Below, piece after piece: positions 15,493 to 24,828 of a DNA stretch of 39,706 nucleotides. This DNA is from JANNMJ01 sp031397815 (GTDB lineage: Bacteria; Bacteroidota; Bacteroidia; Cytophagales; Hymenobacteraceae). The stretch lies in NCBI GenBank assembly GCA_031397815.1, contig JANNMJ010000005.1, positions 1-39,706 of the forward strand, in the 5' to 3' direction. The notes under the pieces were generated by a model that saw only the letters and a program-made list of their open reading frames with translations, did not search any database and was not told where the DNA came from. The translations under genes and the position numbers were made by a program. Positions within the stretch are counted from its first letter, which is position 1. The number at the start of each line of letters is the position of its first letter.

Positions 15493-16908
15493 CTACACTT
15501 TCAGTTTCGCCCGCAACTCTTCTACAGTATTGCGGAACTGTGGATCAACGTCGATTTTATCGCTTACGAGGCGGACGGAGTGGATGACGGTCGTATGGTC
15601 GCGACCACCGAAGCCGTGGCCGATGACTTTGAGCGATAGCGCGGGCACCAGCTCTTTGGCGAAATACATCGCGAGCTGACGCGCATTCGCTACTTCCTGC
15701 TTGCGGGTTTTGTCCTTGAGCAGCTCGACGGTGAGGCCGAAATGCTCGGCGACGGTTTTCTGGATGAAGTCGAGGTTGACTTCTGTGTCTACATCGTTGA
15801 TGATGTGGCGCAGGGCGTCTTTCGCCATCTCCAAATCCACCTCACGGCGCAGCAGCGAGCTTTGCGCGACCAATGACACCAACACGCCTTCCAATTCGCG
15901 GACGTTCGTGTCGACGGAATGGGCGAGGTAATGGACTACTTGATCGGGGATTTCGAGCCCGTCGGCGGCCATTTTGCTCTGGATGATCGCCATGCGCGTC
16001 TCCAGATCGGGGCTTTGCACGTCGGCCGTCAGGCCCCACTTGAACCGCGAGAGCAGACGGTCTTCCAAACCGGCCAGCTCGCGCGGGGGGCGGTCGGAAG
16101 TCATCACAATCTGCTTGCCCGATTGGTGCAAGTGGTTGAAGATGTGGAAGAACATCTCCTGCGTCTTGTCTTTTCCCTTGAAGAACTGCACGTCATCAAT
16201 GATGAGCGTATCGACTTGCAGGTAGTAGTTCGCGAAGTCATCGACGGTGCCGTTCCGCACCATCTCGATGAACTGATTCACGAACTTCTCCGACGAGATG
16301 TACAGGACGAACTTCTCGGGCCAACGCCGCTTGATTTGGTTGCCGATGGCCTGCACCAAGTGCGTTTTCCCCAGCCCGACGCCGCCGTAAATCATCAGCG
16401 GGTTGAAGGCGTTGATGCCGGGCTTATCGGCCACGGCCTGCCCCGCCGAGCGCGCCAGCTTGTTGCAGGAACCCTCGATATAGGTCTCGAAAGTGTAAGA
16501 ATCGTTGAGCTGCGAGTTGAGGTAGTCGCGGTTGAGGGCTTTCTGCGCGAACGGATTGCGGGCGGGCTCCACCGACGGGCCGGGCGGACGGGGCTTGGCG
16601 GCGCCGCCGGTCGGCAGGTGAACGGTTTGCGGCTTGTTACGCGCATCGCCTTGGTCGACGATAATCGAGTACTCCAGACGCCCGCTCGGCCCCAGCTCGC
16701 GGCTGATCGCGATGCGGAGCACATCGACGAAATGCTCCTCCAGAAACTCGTAGAAGTACTGCGACGGCACCTGAATCGTGAGGACCGCGTCGGGGGTCAG
16801 ACTCAGCGGGGCAATCGGCTCAAACCACGTCCGGAAACTCTGTTCCCCGAGGTGCTCGCGGATCACGCGCAGGCAGTTGGTCCAGACGGTGACGTGAGAA
16901 GCGGGCAC
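15493..16908 (-). CDS. dnaA: Chromosomal replication initiator DnaA
   Basis: 471 aa. Domain I about 1-85 (VWTNCLRVIREHLGEQSFRT, SQYFYEFLEEHF), variable domain II about 86-125, AAA+ domain III with Walker A GGVGLGKTH at about 175-183, Walker B LIIDDVQFF, sensor 1 TSDRPPREL and box VII LLSRFKWGL, then domain IV with the DNA-binding signature GHGFGGRDHTTVIHS near residue 435-450. All family residues are intact. It has its own downstream terminator. I saw no cluster of DnaA boxes (TTATCCACA) in either flank, so the origin is not evident here, as is common in this phylum. Confidence 0.98.
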   Translation of the reverse strand: MPASHVTVWTNCLRVIREHLGEQSFRTWFEPIAPLSLTPDAVLTIQVPSQYFYEFLEEHFVDVLRIAISRELGPSGRLEYSIIVDQGDARNKPQTVHLPTGGAAKPRPPGPSVEPARNPFAQKALNRDYLNSQLNDSYTFETYIEGSCNKLARSAGQAVADKPGINAFNPLMIYGGVGLGKTHLVQAIGNQIKRRWPEKFVLYISSEKFVNQFIEMVRNGTVDDFANYYLQVDTLIIDDVQFFKGKDKTQEMFFHIFNHLHQSGKQIVMTSDRPPRELAGLEDRLLSRFKWGLTADVQSPDLETRMAIIQSKMAADGLEIPDQVVHYLAHSVDTNVRELEGVLVSLVAQSSLLRREVDLEMAKDALRHIINDVDTEVNLDFIQKTVAEHFGLTVELLKDKTRKQEVANARQLAMYFAKELVPALSLKVIGHGFGGRDHTTVIHSVRLVSDKIDVDPQFRNTVEELRAKLKV

Positions 16909-16973
16909 GAGAGAAGGCGCGGAAGGGCGGTGGTAAATAACAGATTAGCAGGGCCGAAGCAGAGGTTCGGGGC

Positions 16974-17007
16974 CAAAAAACCGGTTCACCCGCAGGGCAA
17001 ACCGGTC
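16974..17007 (-). terminator. Probable terminator of the metallophosphatase gene
   Basis: Short arms ACCGGTT (16980-16986) and AACCGGT (17000-17006), with a run of T residues on the minus strand after the left arm. It lies 50 nt downstream of the 17058-17984 gene and 66 nt upstream of dnaA. Confidence 0.6.
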
Positions 17008-17057
17008 TTGGTAAAGGACCGCAAAAGTGGTGAAAAATCTGTGCCCCGGCAACCCGT

Positions 17058-17984
17058 TCACCCCGTCGCCGGTCCAATCGGCAGCACGGCGGCGGTGGTG
17101 TTCAGCGGTTTACCGCGTCGGAAAGTCACGTCGAATCGTCCCAGATTCAGCCCCGCCCACCCTACTTGATTGATTTGCGTCGGCCAGCCGCCGGGACCAT
17201 TCACGGTGACTGGCGCCTCCAGAAACGTGTGCGTATGCCCGCCAAGAATCAGGTCGATTCCGGCGACCTGCGCCGCCAGCTTGCGGTCGTCGATCTTCTC
17301 GGTTTCGTACGAATACCCGAGGTGACTGAGGCAAATCACGAAGTCGACTTTCTCGCGCTCGCGCAGCACTTTCACCTGCTCACGCGCAGCCACCACGGGG
17401 TCGAGGTAAAGGGTGGCGCCGAACTTACTATCGGGCACCAGCCCCGCCAGCTCAATCCCAACGCCGAACACGCCAATGCGCACGCCGCCGCGCTCGAACA
17501 CCTTATGCGGCTGGAAACGCCCGGCGAGCGGCGTCTGACTGAAATCGTAGTTGGCGCTCAGGAACGGGAACGTGGCGTGCGGCAATTGCCGCTGCAACCC
17601 GTCGAGGCCGTTATCGAAATCGTGGTTGCCGAAGGTGGTCGCGTCGTAGCCCATCGCGCTCATCAGCTTGTATTCCAGCTCGCCGCCGTAGAAATTGAAG
17701 TACGGCGTCCCCTGCCAGATATCGCCGCAATCGAGGAGCAGAACGTGCTCGTTTTCGGCCCGAATCTGCTTGATGAGTGCCGCGCGGCGGGCCACGCCGC
17801 CCTTACCGGCCGTCGGGAGACCGTCTTGCGGGAACGGGTCGAGGCGCGAGTGCGTGTCGTTGGTGTGGAGCACGACGAGCCGCACATCCTTCCCCGACCG
17901 GGCGAAGGCGTTGGAAATCAGCCCCGGCGCCAGCACCAACGGAGCAACGGCGGCGGCCGAGCGGAGAAAATCGCGGCGGTTCAT
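17058..17984 (-). CDS. Exported metallophosphatase (5'-nucleotidase N-terminal domain)
   Basis: 308 aa calcineurin-like metallophosphoesterase of the UshA/5'-nucleotidase type. The N-terminus MNRRDFLRSAAAVAPLVLAP has a twin-arginine-like signal (RRDFL), suggesting folded export. Metal-binding motifs in order: VVLHTNDTHSRLDP, LDCGDIWQG, ATTFGNHDFD, ICLSHLGYS and LGGHTHTF, all intact. The start at 17984 overlaps the stop of the upstream 5'-nucleotidase C-terminal-domain gene by 4 nt (ATGA), indicating translational coupling. The substrate-binding C-terminal domain that normally follows in the same chain is absent here and is encoded by that upstream gene. Confidence 0.92.
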   Translation of the reverse strand: MNRRDFLRSAAAVAPLVLAPGLISNAFARSGKDVRLVVLHTNDTHSRLDPFPQDGLPTAGKGGVARRAALIKQIRAENEHVLLLDCGDIWQGTPYFNFYGGELEYKLMSAMGYDATTFGNHDFDNGLDGLQRQLPHATFPFLSANYDFSQTPLAGRFQPHKVFERGGVRIGVFGVGIELAGLVPDSKFGATLYLDPVVAAREQVKVLREREKVDFVICLSHLGYSYETEKIDDRKLAAQVAGIDLILGGHTHTFLEAPVTVNGPGGWPTQINQVGWAGLNLGRFDVTFRRGKPLNTTAAVLPIGPATG

Positions 17985-18796
17985 TTGGTGGGGGAAGTAG
18001 AAGGCGAGGGCGGCGTCGCGGCAACAACCAGCGGCTGCACGACATGTTCGCGCAGCAAAAAATCGAGCAACGCCCGCCGAATCGTGCGTTTGGCGGCGGT
18101 TTGCGGCAGCGGTCGCAGGAAATTCATGCCGTCGCCGCCGTTGGCGAGGTAATCGTTGATGGCGAGCGTGTAGGTGCGGGTGGTATCGAGCGGGAGCCCG
18201 CCGAGGCGGATGTTGCGGGCGCGTTTCGTGACGGTATCGGCGTCCCACGTCAGGTTCACGGCCGCCACGTTGTCGTACTTGATGGCGTAGTCGCAGAGCT
18301 TGCGCACCACGTTGCCGGGCACGGGCAGCACGGTCAGCTCGTTCTCGAAGGGCATCACCTCGAACACGTTCCCGACCGTCACATCCCCTGCCGGTAGCCC
18401 CGCGCGGATGGAGCCGTTGGTAATGGCGGCAAAATCGGGCACCTGCCCGAGCGTCCGTCCGGCCTCGATGCGCAGTACGCCCGCCACCCACGTAGTCAGC
18501 GGCGCGTTATTGCCGAGCTTCCCCGGTTTCAGCCACTGCTGCCCCGATTTGGCGATTACCTCACGCATTTCCTTGGTCACGCGCTGACGGTAAGGGCGCA
18601 GAAACTGCTCAGTGGCCGAGTCAGAGGGGGCGGCGGTGGTGACGGATTGCGCCGCCGCGCCAGTCCCCGGCTGAATCGAGGCGACCTGCCACGGTTGGGG
18701 GGCGCAGGCGCACATCAGCAGCGTACTCAGCAGCCAGACCTTGCGGCGCAATGGGCGTTTATTCTTCTCCAAGGTGTTCAATATCGTTGAGGTCAC
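17981..18796 (-). CDS. 5'-nucleotidase C-terminal domain lipoprotein
   Basis: 271 aa as written. A basic segment then hydrophobic stretch ending in a lipobox (LLSTLLMCAC) suggests a lipoprotein with Cys at about residue 29. The rest is a 5'-nucleotidase C-terminal domain: GVLRIEAG, DFAAITNGSIRAGLPAGDVT, NVFEVMPFENELTVLPVPG and AINDYLANGGDGMNF. It should bind the nucleotide for the metallophosphatase encoded right after it (4-nt overlap). The ATG at 18796 overlaps the upstream nucleotidyltransferase gene by 38 nt; a TTG at 18772 is an alternative start that gives a tighter signal peptide. Confidence 0.88.
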   Translation of the reverse strand: MTSTILNTLEKNKRPLRRKVWLLSTLLMCACAPQPWQVASIQPGTGAAAQSVTTAAPSDSATEQFLRPYRQRVTKEMREVIAKSGQQWLKPGKLGNNAPLTTWVAGVLRIEAGRTLGQVPDFAAITNGSIRAGLPAGDVTVGNVFEVMPFENELTVLPVPGNVVRKLCDYAIKYDNVAAVNLTWDADTVTKRARNIRLGGLPLDTTRTYTLAINDYLANGGDGMNFLRPLPQTAAKRTIRRALLDFLLREHVVQPLVVAATPPSPSTSPTK

Positions 18797-19217
18797 GGTT
18801 ACGACCAGCGGCGCGCTTAGCGGCGATTAAGTCTTTGCGATTGATGAGCCGGATAGAAATCCTATCTACTTCAGTCAAAGTAGAATTGGCGAATGCAGCA
18901 GAGAATTCTATTCCCTTGACAGAAGTCATTAAATCGATGGCAGCAGGTGGTCGCCCAAATGAAAAAACGTCCATCGCTGAGTTATCAAGAAAGTTAGCCT
19001 CAGTCATGTCGAAAACGGGCATCCCAAAAACAGCGAACGCGCGCGTTAGTCGTCGATAATTTTCGGCCGTTTGTTCAACCCACAGATCCAGATCACCGGT
19101 TGTACGGGAATAGCCGTGCAGAATGACGGAGTAGCCTCCAACTAACACATAGCGAACCTCGCAGAGGATCAAAGCCCGCAAGAAATCCTGAAAATCCGGG
19201 TTGAACAGCTCAGCCAT
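18759..19217 (-). CDS. Nucleotidyltransferase-fold protein (DUF6036/AbiEii-like)
   Basis: 152 aa. The N-terminal half has the nucleotidyltransferase signature: a GG pair at residues 27-28 (YVLVGGYSVILHGYSRTTGD) followed by the DxD metal ligands Asp42 and Asp44 (GDLDLWV). The C-terminal part ends with RISIRLINRKDLIAAKRAAG, usual for small DUF6036-type proteins. Such proteins occur as toxins or antitoxins in MNT/AbiE-like modules. It overlaps by 8 nt the stop of the 70-aa gene upstream. The DNA is visibly more AT-rich than the neighbours, hinting at transfer. Confidence 0.82.
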   Translation of the reverse strand: MAELFNPDFQDFLRALILCEVRYVLVGGYSVILHGYSRTTGDLDLWVEQTAENYRRLTRAFAVFGMPVFDMTEANFLDNSAMDVFSFGRPPAAIDLMTSVKGIEFSAAFANSTLTEVDRISIRLINRKDLIAAKRAAGRNRDLNDIEHLGEE

Positions 19218-19422
19218 CAGTTCGCTTTCGAATTGAAAACACCGTTCTATCCACTTTCGGCGGGTTATTCAGGTCGAAGCCGTAGGCCACGCTGTTGAGG
19301 TAATGCGCGGCCCGCAGACGCTCGGCCATAGTAGCGGAGTGCCAATAGGTGCGGTAATACGCTTCGGTCTCCGCGAAGGAGCCAGCGTGAAAGGCGGTGC
19401 GGTCGAGACGAGGAGCTTCCAT
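19210..19422 (-). CDS. Small partner protein of the nucleotidyltransferase gene
   Basis: 70 aa, MEAPRLDRTAFHAGSFAE at the start and KVDRTVFSIRKRTDG at the end, with a central helix MAERLRAAHYLNSVAYGFD. Proteins of this form commonly precede DUF6036-type nucleotidyltransferases in Bacteroidota, as I recall, with the conserved LDRTAF and RTVFSIRK frames. The 8-nt overlap with the downstream gene points to a coupled two-gene unit. No DNA-binding motif is obvious. Its role (antitoxin, chaperone or substrate) is unknown. Confidence 0.75.
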   Translation of the reverse strand: MEAPRLDRTAFHAGSFAETEAYYRTYWHSATMAERLRAAHYLNSVAYGFDLNNPPKVDRTVFSIRKRTDG

Positions 19423-19576
19423 ACGCGGTTACAAAGGTGGGGTACTCGCTCCAACACTGCCCGTTAAGGCAAAAGGTCATCTCCCCGAACCGGCTTCAGC
19501 GGGTTACGGCGCGCCCCCGCACCTCCCCTTCCGCCCTAACTTGCAGCACCCTTCACCTCTTGCCCACGACCGGTCA

Positions 19577-20896
19577 ATGTCCGACGCTTCGCTGACCTAC
19601 GATTTCCCGCCCCAGACGCGCGCCGACTGGGAAAAACGCCTCCTCCGCGAGCTGCCCGCCGGTCAGACGCCCGATGCGCTGCGGTGGCACCCGGTGGGGG
19701 AAGCCGCGCCGCTCGGCCCGTATTACACGGCCGCCGATACCGTGGGACTTCCGTACCTCCACACCCTCCCCGACACGTACCCCTACGTGCGCGGCCACAA
19801 AACCACCGCCAACCACTGGCTGACGCTAGAGCCGCTCGACGCCGACGGCGATGGCCGCGCGGCCATTGATGAAGGCCGCACGGCTTTGCTGGCCGGGGCC
19901 GATGGGCTGGAGCTGCGCCTCACCGACCCAAAGGCATTCGATTTCGATTACCTCACCACCGCCTTCGACCTCACCCAGACCTACATCGGCTTCCATCTGC
20001 CGGCCGCTACCGACATCCGGCGGTTCGGGCAGCAGCTCACGTCGGCGTTGATGGCGCGGAACCTGCCACCGTTTGGGCGGCGCGGCCACGTGTTGCTTGA
20101 TGGCCCCGACGGCCTCACGCTGCCGTCGGCGGATGCGCTGGATGTGCTGGTGGATTTGGGTCGACCGGCGCCTGATTTTTATACAGTTACGGTCGATGGC
20201 GCCGCCCTTGCCGATGCCGGGGCCGCCCCGACGGTACAGCTTGCGCTGCTCATCAGCCAGCTCGTGGAGATGGTGATTGAGCAGACCAATCGGGGATTTG
20301 AGCCGGAAGCCGTCATCGGCGAGCTGCGCTGTACGCTCGGATTGGGGACGGGTTATTTCCACGACATCGCCCTTCAGCGCGGTCTGCGCTTGCTGTGGGC
20401 CAACGTGCTGCCGGCGTTTACGGTGGCGCCGCATCACGCCTCGAAACTGAAAGTGTGCGCCCGGCCGAGCCGCCGCATCGTCTTCACCCCTGACCCCGAC
20501 ACCAACCTCCTCCGCCTCACGACCGCCGCGATGGCCGGGGTTATCGGCGGGTGCGATACGTTATCGCTGCCGCCTTTCGACGCCACGCAACCGACCGGCG
20601 CCACGGCATTCGGGCGGCGTCAGTCGCGCAACATCGCGCTGCTCCTTCAGCACGAAGCCCGGCTCGCGCAAGCCGTCGACCCCGCCGCCGGTTCCTACTA
20701 CCTTGAAAACCTGACCGATACGCTCGCCCGCGATGCGTGGGAGATTTTTCAGGAGATTGAAGCCGATGGCGGATACCGTTCCGCGTGTGCCGCCGGTATC
20801 ATCACGCGCCTCATCACCGAGCAACGGCGCTTGCAGGACGATGCGGAAGCTACGGGTAAGCAAGTGCGCGTCGGCGTAAATAAATACAGGATGTGA
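19577..20896 (+). CDS. mutA: Methylmalonyl-CoA mutase small (beta) subunit
   Basis: 439 aa starting MSDASLTYDF; it pairs with MutB to interconvert succinyl-CoA and methylmalonyl-CoA in propionate metabolism. It keeps the barrel-like part of the small subunit: GHKTTANHWLTLEPLD, an RLGLG-like region (LRCTLGLGTGYFHDIALQRG), TTAAMAGVIGGCDTLSLPPF and GSYYLENLTDTLARDAWEIF. There is no B12-binding domain. The C-terminus stops at VGVNKYRM, the position where MutB reads VGVNKFR and then continues; the stop codon TGA (20894-20896) lies inside the first GATGTGA repeat of the element at 20890-21397. The last residues of the usual protein are therefore probably missing or replaced. Confidence 0.93.
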   Translation: MSDASLTYDFPPQTRADWEKRLLRELPAGQTPDALRWHPVGEAAPLGPYYTAADTVGLPYLHTLPDTYPYVRGHKTTANHWLTLEPLDADGDGRAAIDEGRTALLAGADGLELRLTDPKAFDFDYLTTAFDLTQTYIGFHLPAATDIRRFGQQLTSALMARNLPPFGRRGHVLLDGPDGLTLPSADALDVLVDLGRPAPDFYTVTVDGAALADAGAAPTVQLALLISQLVEMVIEQTNRGFEPEAVIGELRCTLGLGTGYFHDIALQRGLRLLWANVLPAFTVAPHHASKLKVCARPSRRIVFTPDPDTNLLRLTTAAMAGVIGGCDTLSLPPFDATQPTGATAFGRRQSRNIALLLQHEARLAQAVDPAAGSYYLENLTDTLARDAWEIFQEIEADGGYRSACAAGIITRLITEQRRLQDDAEATGKQVRVGVNKYRM

Positions 20897-21397
20897 GGGA
20901 GATGTGGAGATGTGATGATGTGGGGGGTGATAGATGTGGGGATGTGAAAATGTGATGATGTGATTCACTGAACCTCTTTCGACACACTGACGCGATGAGC
21001 CAATCTGGTAATCTGATTCTCAATTTGAGTGAAGCCCTTGCTTTGGGAGTAATGACTTTCACAGACGTTTTGACCCGCGACAAGCGGTTTGTACTGGCAA
21101 ATCAGCTCCTACGCTCCGGCACCTCGGTGGGCGCGATGATAGAAGAGGCACAAACGCCGGAAAGCCGCGCAGACTTCATTCACAAGTGCAAAATCGCTCA
21201 TAAAGAAGCGCGTGAATCGGCCTATTGGATGCGTTTATGTCGAAAATCTCCAGATTATCCTAACCCACTAAACGAGCTTGAAGATTTGGCCCAGAGTTGC
21301 ATTCGGGTTTTGGATAAGATTATCCAATCGGCACGGGTAAACGAGAGCTACAAATAGTGTACGCCCAATCGGAGCACATCCCCACATCTCCCACATC
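20890..21397. mobile_element. Candidate small mobile element: GATGTG inverted repeats around a four-helix-bundle gene
   Basis: The left end (20890-20962) carries seven exact GATGTG hexamers (20890, 20901, 20909, 20917, 20933, 20941, 20957). The right end (21375-21397) carries three CACATC copies. The outer 25 nt of the left end align with the reverse complement of the right end with few differences, so the element has imperfect terminal inverted repeats. Inside is one gene (20995-21357). It sits between mutA and mutB, which elsewhere are adjacent, and begins exactly at the mutA stop. I see no target duplication and no transposase. Confidence 0.7.
20995..21357 (+). CDS. Four-helix-bundle protein (S23 / 23S rRNA intervening-sequence family)
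   Basis: 120 aa, all-helical. Hallmarks of the family: FVLANQLLRSGTSVGAMIEE (family pattern NQLLRSGTSIGANIEEA), DFIHKCKIAHKEARESAYW, then a final helix. Relatives are encoded in 23S rRNA intervening sequences in Leptospira and elsewhere and are structurally related to Avd, the accessory protein of diversity-generating retroelements; they form homopentamers and their cellular role is unclear. Here it is in an intergenic insertion, not in rDNA, flanked by GATGTG-rich inverted repeats. Its lower GC than mutA and mutB supports a foreign origin. Confidence 0.92.
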   Translation: MSQSGNLILNLSEALALGVMTFTDVLTRDKRFVLANQLLRSGTSVGAMIEEAQTPESRADFIHKCKIAHKEARESAYWMRLCRKSPDYPNPLNELEDLAQSCIRVLDKIIQSARVNESYK

Positions 21398-21406
21398 AAT
21401 CAATTC

Positions 21407-23598
<2,192 letters not shown>

Positions 23599-23599
<1 letters not shown>

Positions 23600-24105
23600 T
23601 GCGTTGCATCCTTTTCCTTCTGACCCTCTTTTTGAGCGCCGCCACAGCCGCTGGTCAGGCCAGTAAGCAGAAGCGGCCGATTAAACGCGTCTCCACCTCG
23701 CACATTCCAGCCTCTGCGGCTAATGAGGATGGGCCACCGTTCAAAACTCGGTGTCCGGGAATGTTCAAAGAAGTGGGACAGGTAATCCGCAAGGGAGTGT
23801 GCGATGAATTTATTGTCGCTAAAAACTGGACGCCAGCTATTGCCGAATGTAATTTTTGGTGGGGTGAGCACGAGTACAATTCCAACGCTGACTTCCCGAA
23901 TTCACAGGTAAAGCTCCTCCGCATTCATTTGCTGGATGTCGCCAGCTTCACACTTCCGACCTCAACGGACACTTGCGTTTATGGAGTTGCCAATGGCAAT
24001 ATGCGGCCACACGTACTAGCAATCCACCTCCGCAATGCGAAAGGTGAGACAAGCATTTCGCAACCCTTTCGGCATAAAAAATCAAGTAAGCGATCCAGCA
24101 AATAA
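23599..24105 (+). CDS. Small secreted protein of unknown function
   Basis: 168 aa with a signal peptide (MRCILFLLTLFLSAATAAGQ). The mature part is basic, has four Cys (RCPGMFKE, KGVCDEF, IAECNFWWGE, TDTCVYGV) that could form two disulfides, and a Lys/Ser-rich C-terminus. The ATG overlaps the last base of the mutB stop (TGATG), so it is translationally coupled. Composition is more AT-rich than mutB. I do not recognise a family and see no link to mutase function. Confidence 0.7.
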
Positions 24106-24123
24106 CTGTCGCTATCGTCCCCA

Positions 24124-24540
24124 ATGACAATCACCCTCCTCGAAAACCCGCCCGAAGCTCTTGCCACCGAGCTATTTGACCACCTGCGCACTTTCAATCA
24201 ACAGGCTAGCGGGCAGCCGCGCGGGCGGCACTTCCTACTCGAAATCCGCGACCCCGCCGATAACTCGCTGGCCGGCGGCCTGAGCGGGTATGTGTGGGGG
24301 CTGACCATGCACATCGGCGTGTTGTGGCTCCGCGACGATCAGCGCGGCCTCGGCCTCGGCGGTGCGCTGGTGGCTCGTGCAGAGGAGCACGCCCGCGCCC
24401 AAGGCGCTACCGTGGCGCACCTCGATACGCTCTCGTTTCAGGCCCGGCCGTTTTATGAGAAGCAGGGCTACCGCGTCTTCGGCACGGTGGAGGGAGTGGC
24501 GCCGGGCATCGATCACTACTTTTTGAGCAAGCGCTTATAG
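24124..24540 (+). CDS. GNAT-family N-acetyltransferase
   Basis: 138 aa. Acetyl-CoA-binding motif A is at about residues 62-82 (LWLRDDQRGLGLGGALVARA, R-G-L-G-x-G-x-A form) and motif B at about 98-115 (LDTLSFQARPFYEKQGYRVF). The N-terminal part (MTITLLENPPEALATELFDH) is typical of small acetyltransferases close to bleomycin/aminoglycoside-type relatives. Substrate unknown. Lies 18 bp after the secreted protein; the 21-bp repeat array starts right after its stop. Confidence 0.9.
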   Translation: MTITLLENPPEALATELFDHLRTFNQQASGQPRGRHFLLEIRDPADNSLAGGLSGYVWGLTMHIGVLWLRDDQRGLGLGGALVARAEEHARAQGATVAHLDTLSFQARPFYEKQGYRVFGTVEGVAPGIDHYFLSKRL

Positions 24541-24545
24541 CGTTC

Positions 24546-24755
24546 GCCGGTCCTTTTGACCGGAACGCCGCTTGTTTTGACCGGGACGCCGGGCCTTTTG
24601 ACCGGAGCGCCGCTTGTTTTGACCGGGACGCCGGGCCTTTTGACCGGGACGTCGCTTGTTTTAACCGGGGCGCCGGTCCTTTTAACCGGAACGCCGCTTG
24701 TTTTGACCGGAGCGCCGGTCCTTTTGACCGGGGCGCCGCTCGTTTCCACAGGATC
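24546..24755. repeat. Ten-copy 21-bp tandem array, second family
   Basis: Units start at 24558, 24579, 24600, 24621, 24642, 24663, 24684, 24705 and 24726, exactly 21 bp apart, with partial units at both ends. Each contains GACCGG (or AACCGG) preceded by TTTT. Two versions alternate in most places, one with CGCCGCTTGTTTTGACCGG and one with CCGGTCCTTTTGACCGG or CCGGGCCTTTT, giving a 42-bp higher-order period; the second is palindromic (CCGGTC/GACCGG). Frames stay open on both strands because of the period. It begins 5 bp after the GNAT stop and ends just before a terminator. Confidence 0.9.
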
Positions 24756-24766
24756 CATCAAACGCA

Positions 24767-24802
24767 AAACCGCCCGCCGAGCATCTGCTCGGCGGGCGGT
24801 TT
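24767..24802. terminator. Bidirectional terminator after the GNAT gene
   Basis: Perfect 17-bp arms AAACCGCCCGCCGAGCA (24767-24783) and TGCTCGGCGGGCGGTTT (24786-24802) with a 2-nt loop; it has an A run on the left and T run on the right and separates the plus-strand mutB-GNAT run from the minus-strand gene at 24829. Confidence 0.88.
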
Positions 24803-24828
24803 CGTGTTGAACGAGCTGCGATTCAGAA

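Noticed and set aside
15084..17057. oriC next to dnaA
   Set aside because: No cluster of TTATCCACA-like boxes or clear AT-rich unwinding region was seen in either flank.
24516..24767. Minus-strand frame with VPVKRTGVPVKTSG repeats
   Set aside because: Product of the 21-bp period; the opposite strand is equally open and it overlaps the end of the GNAT gene.
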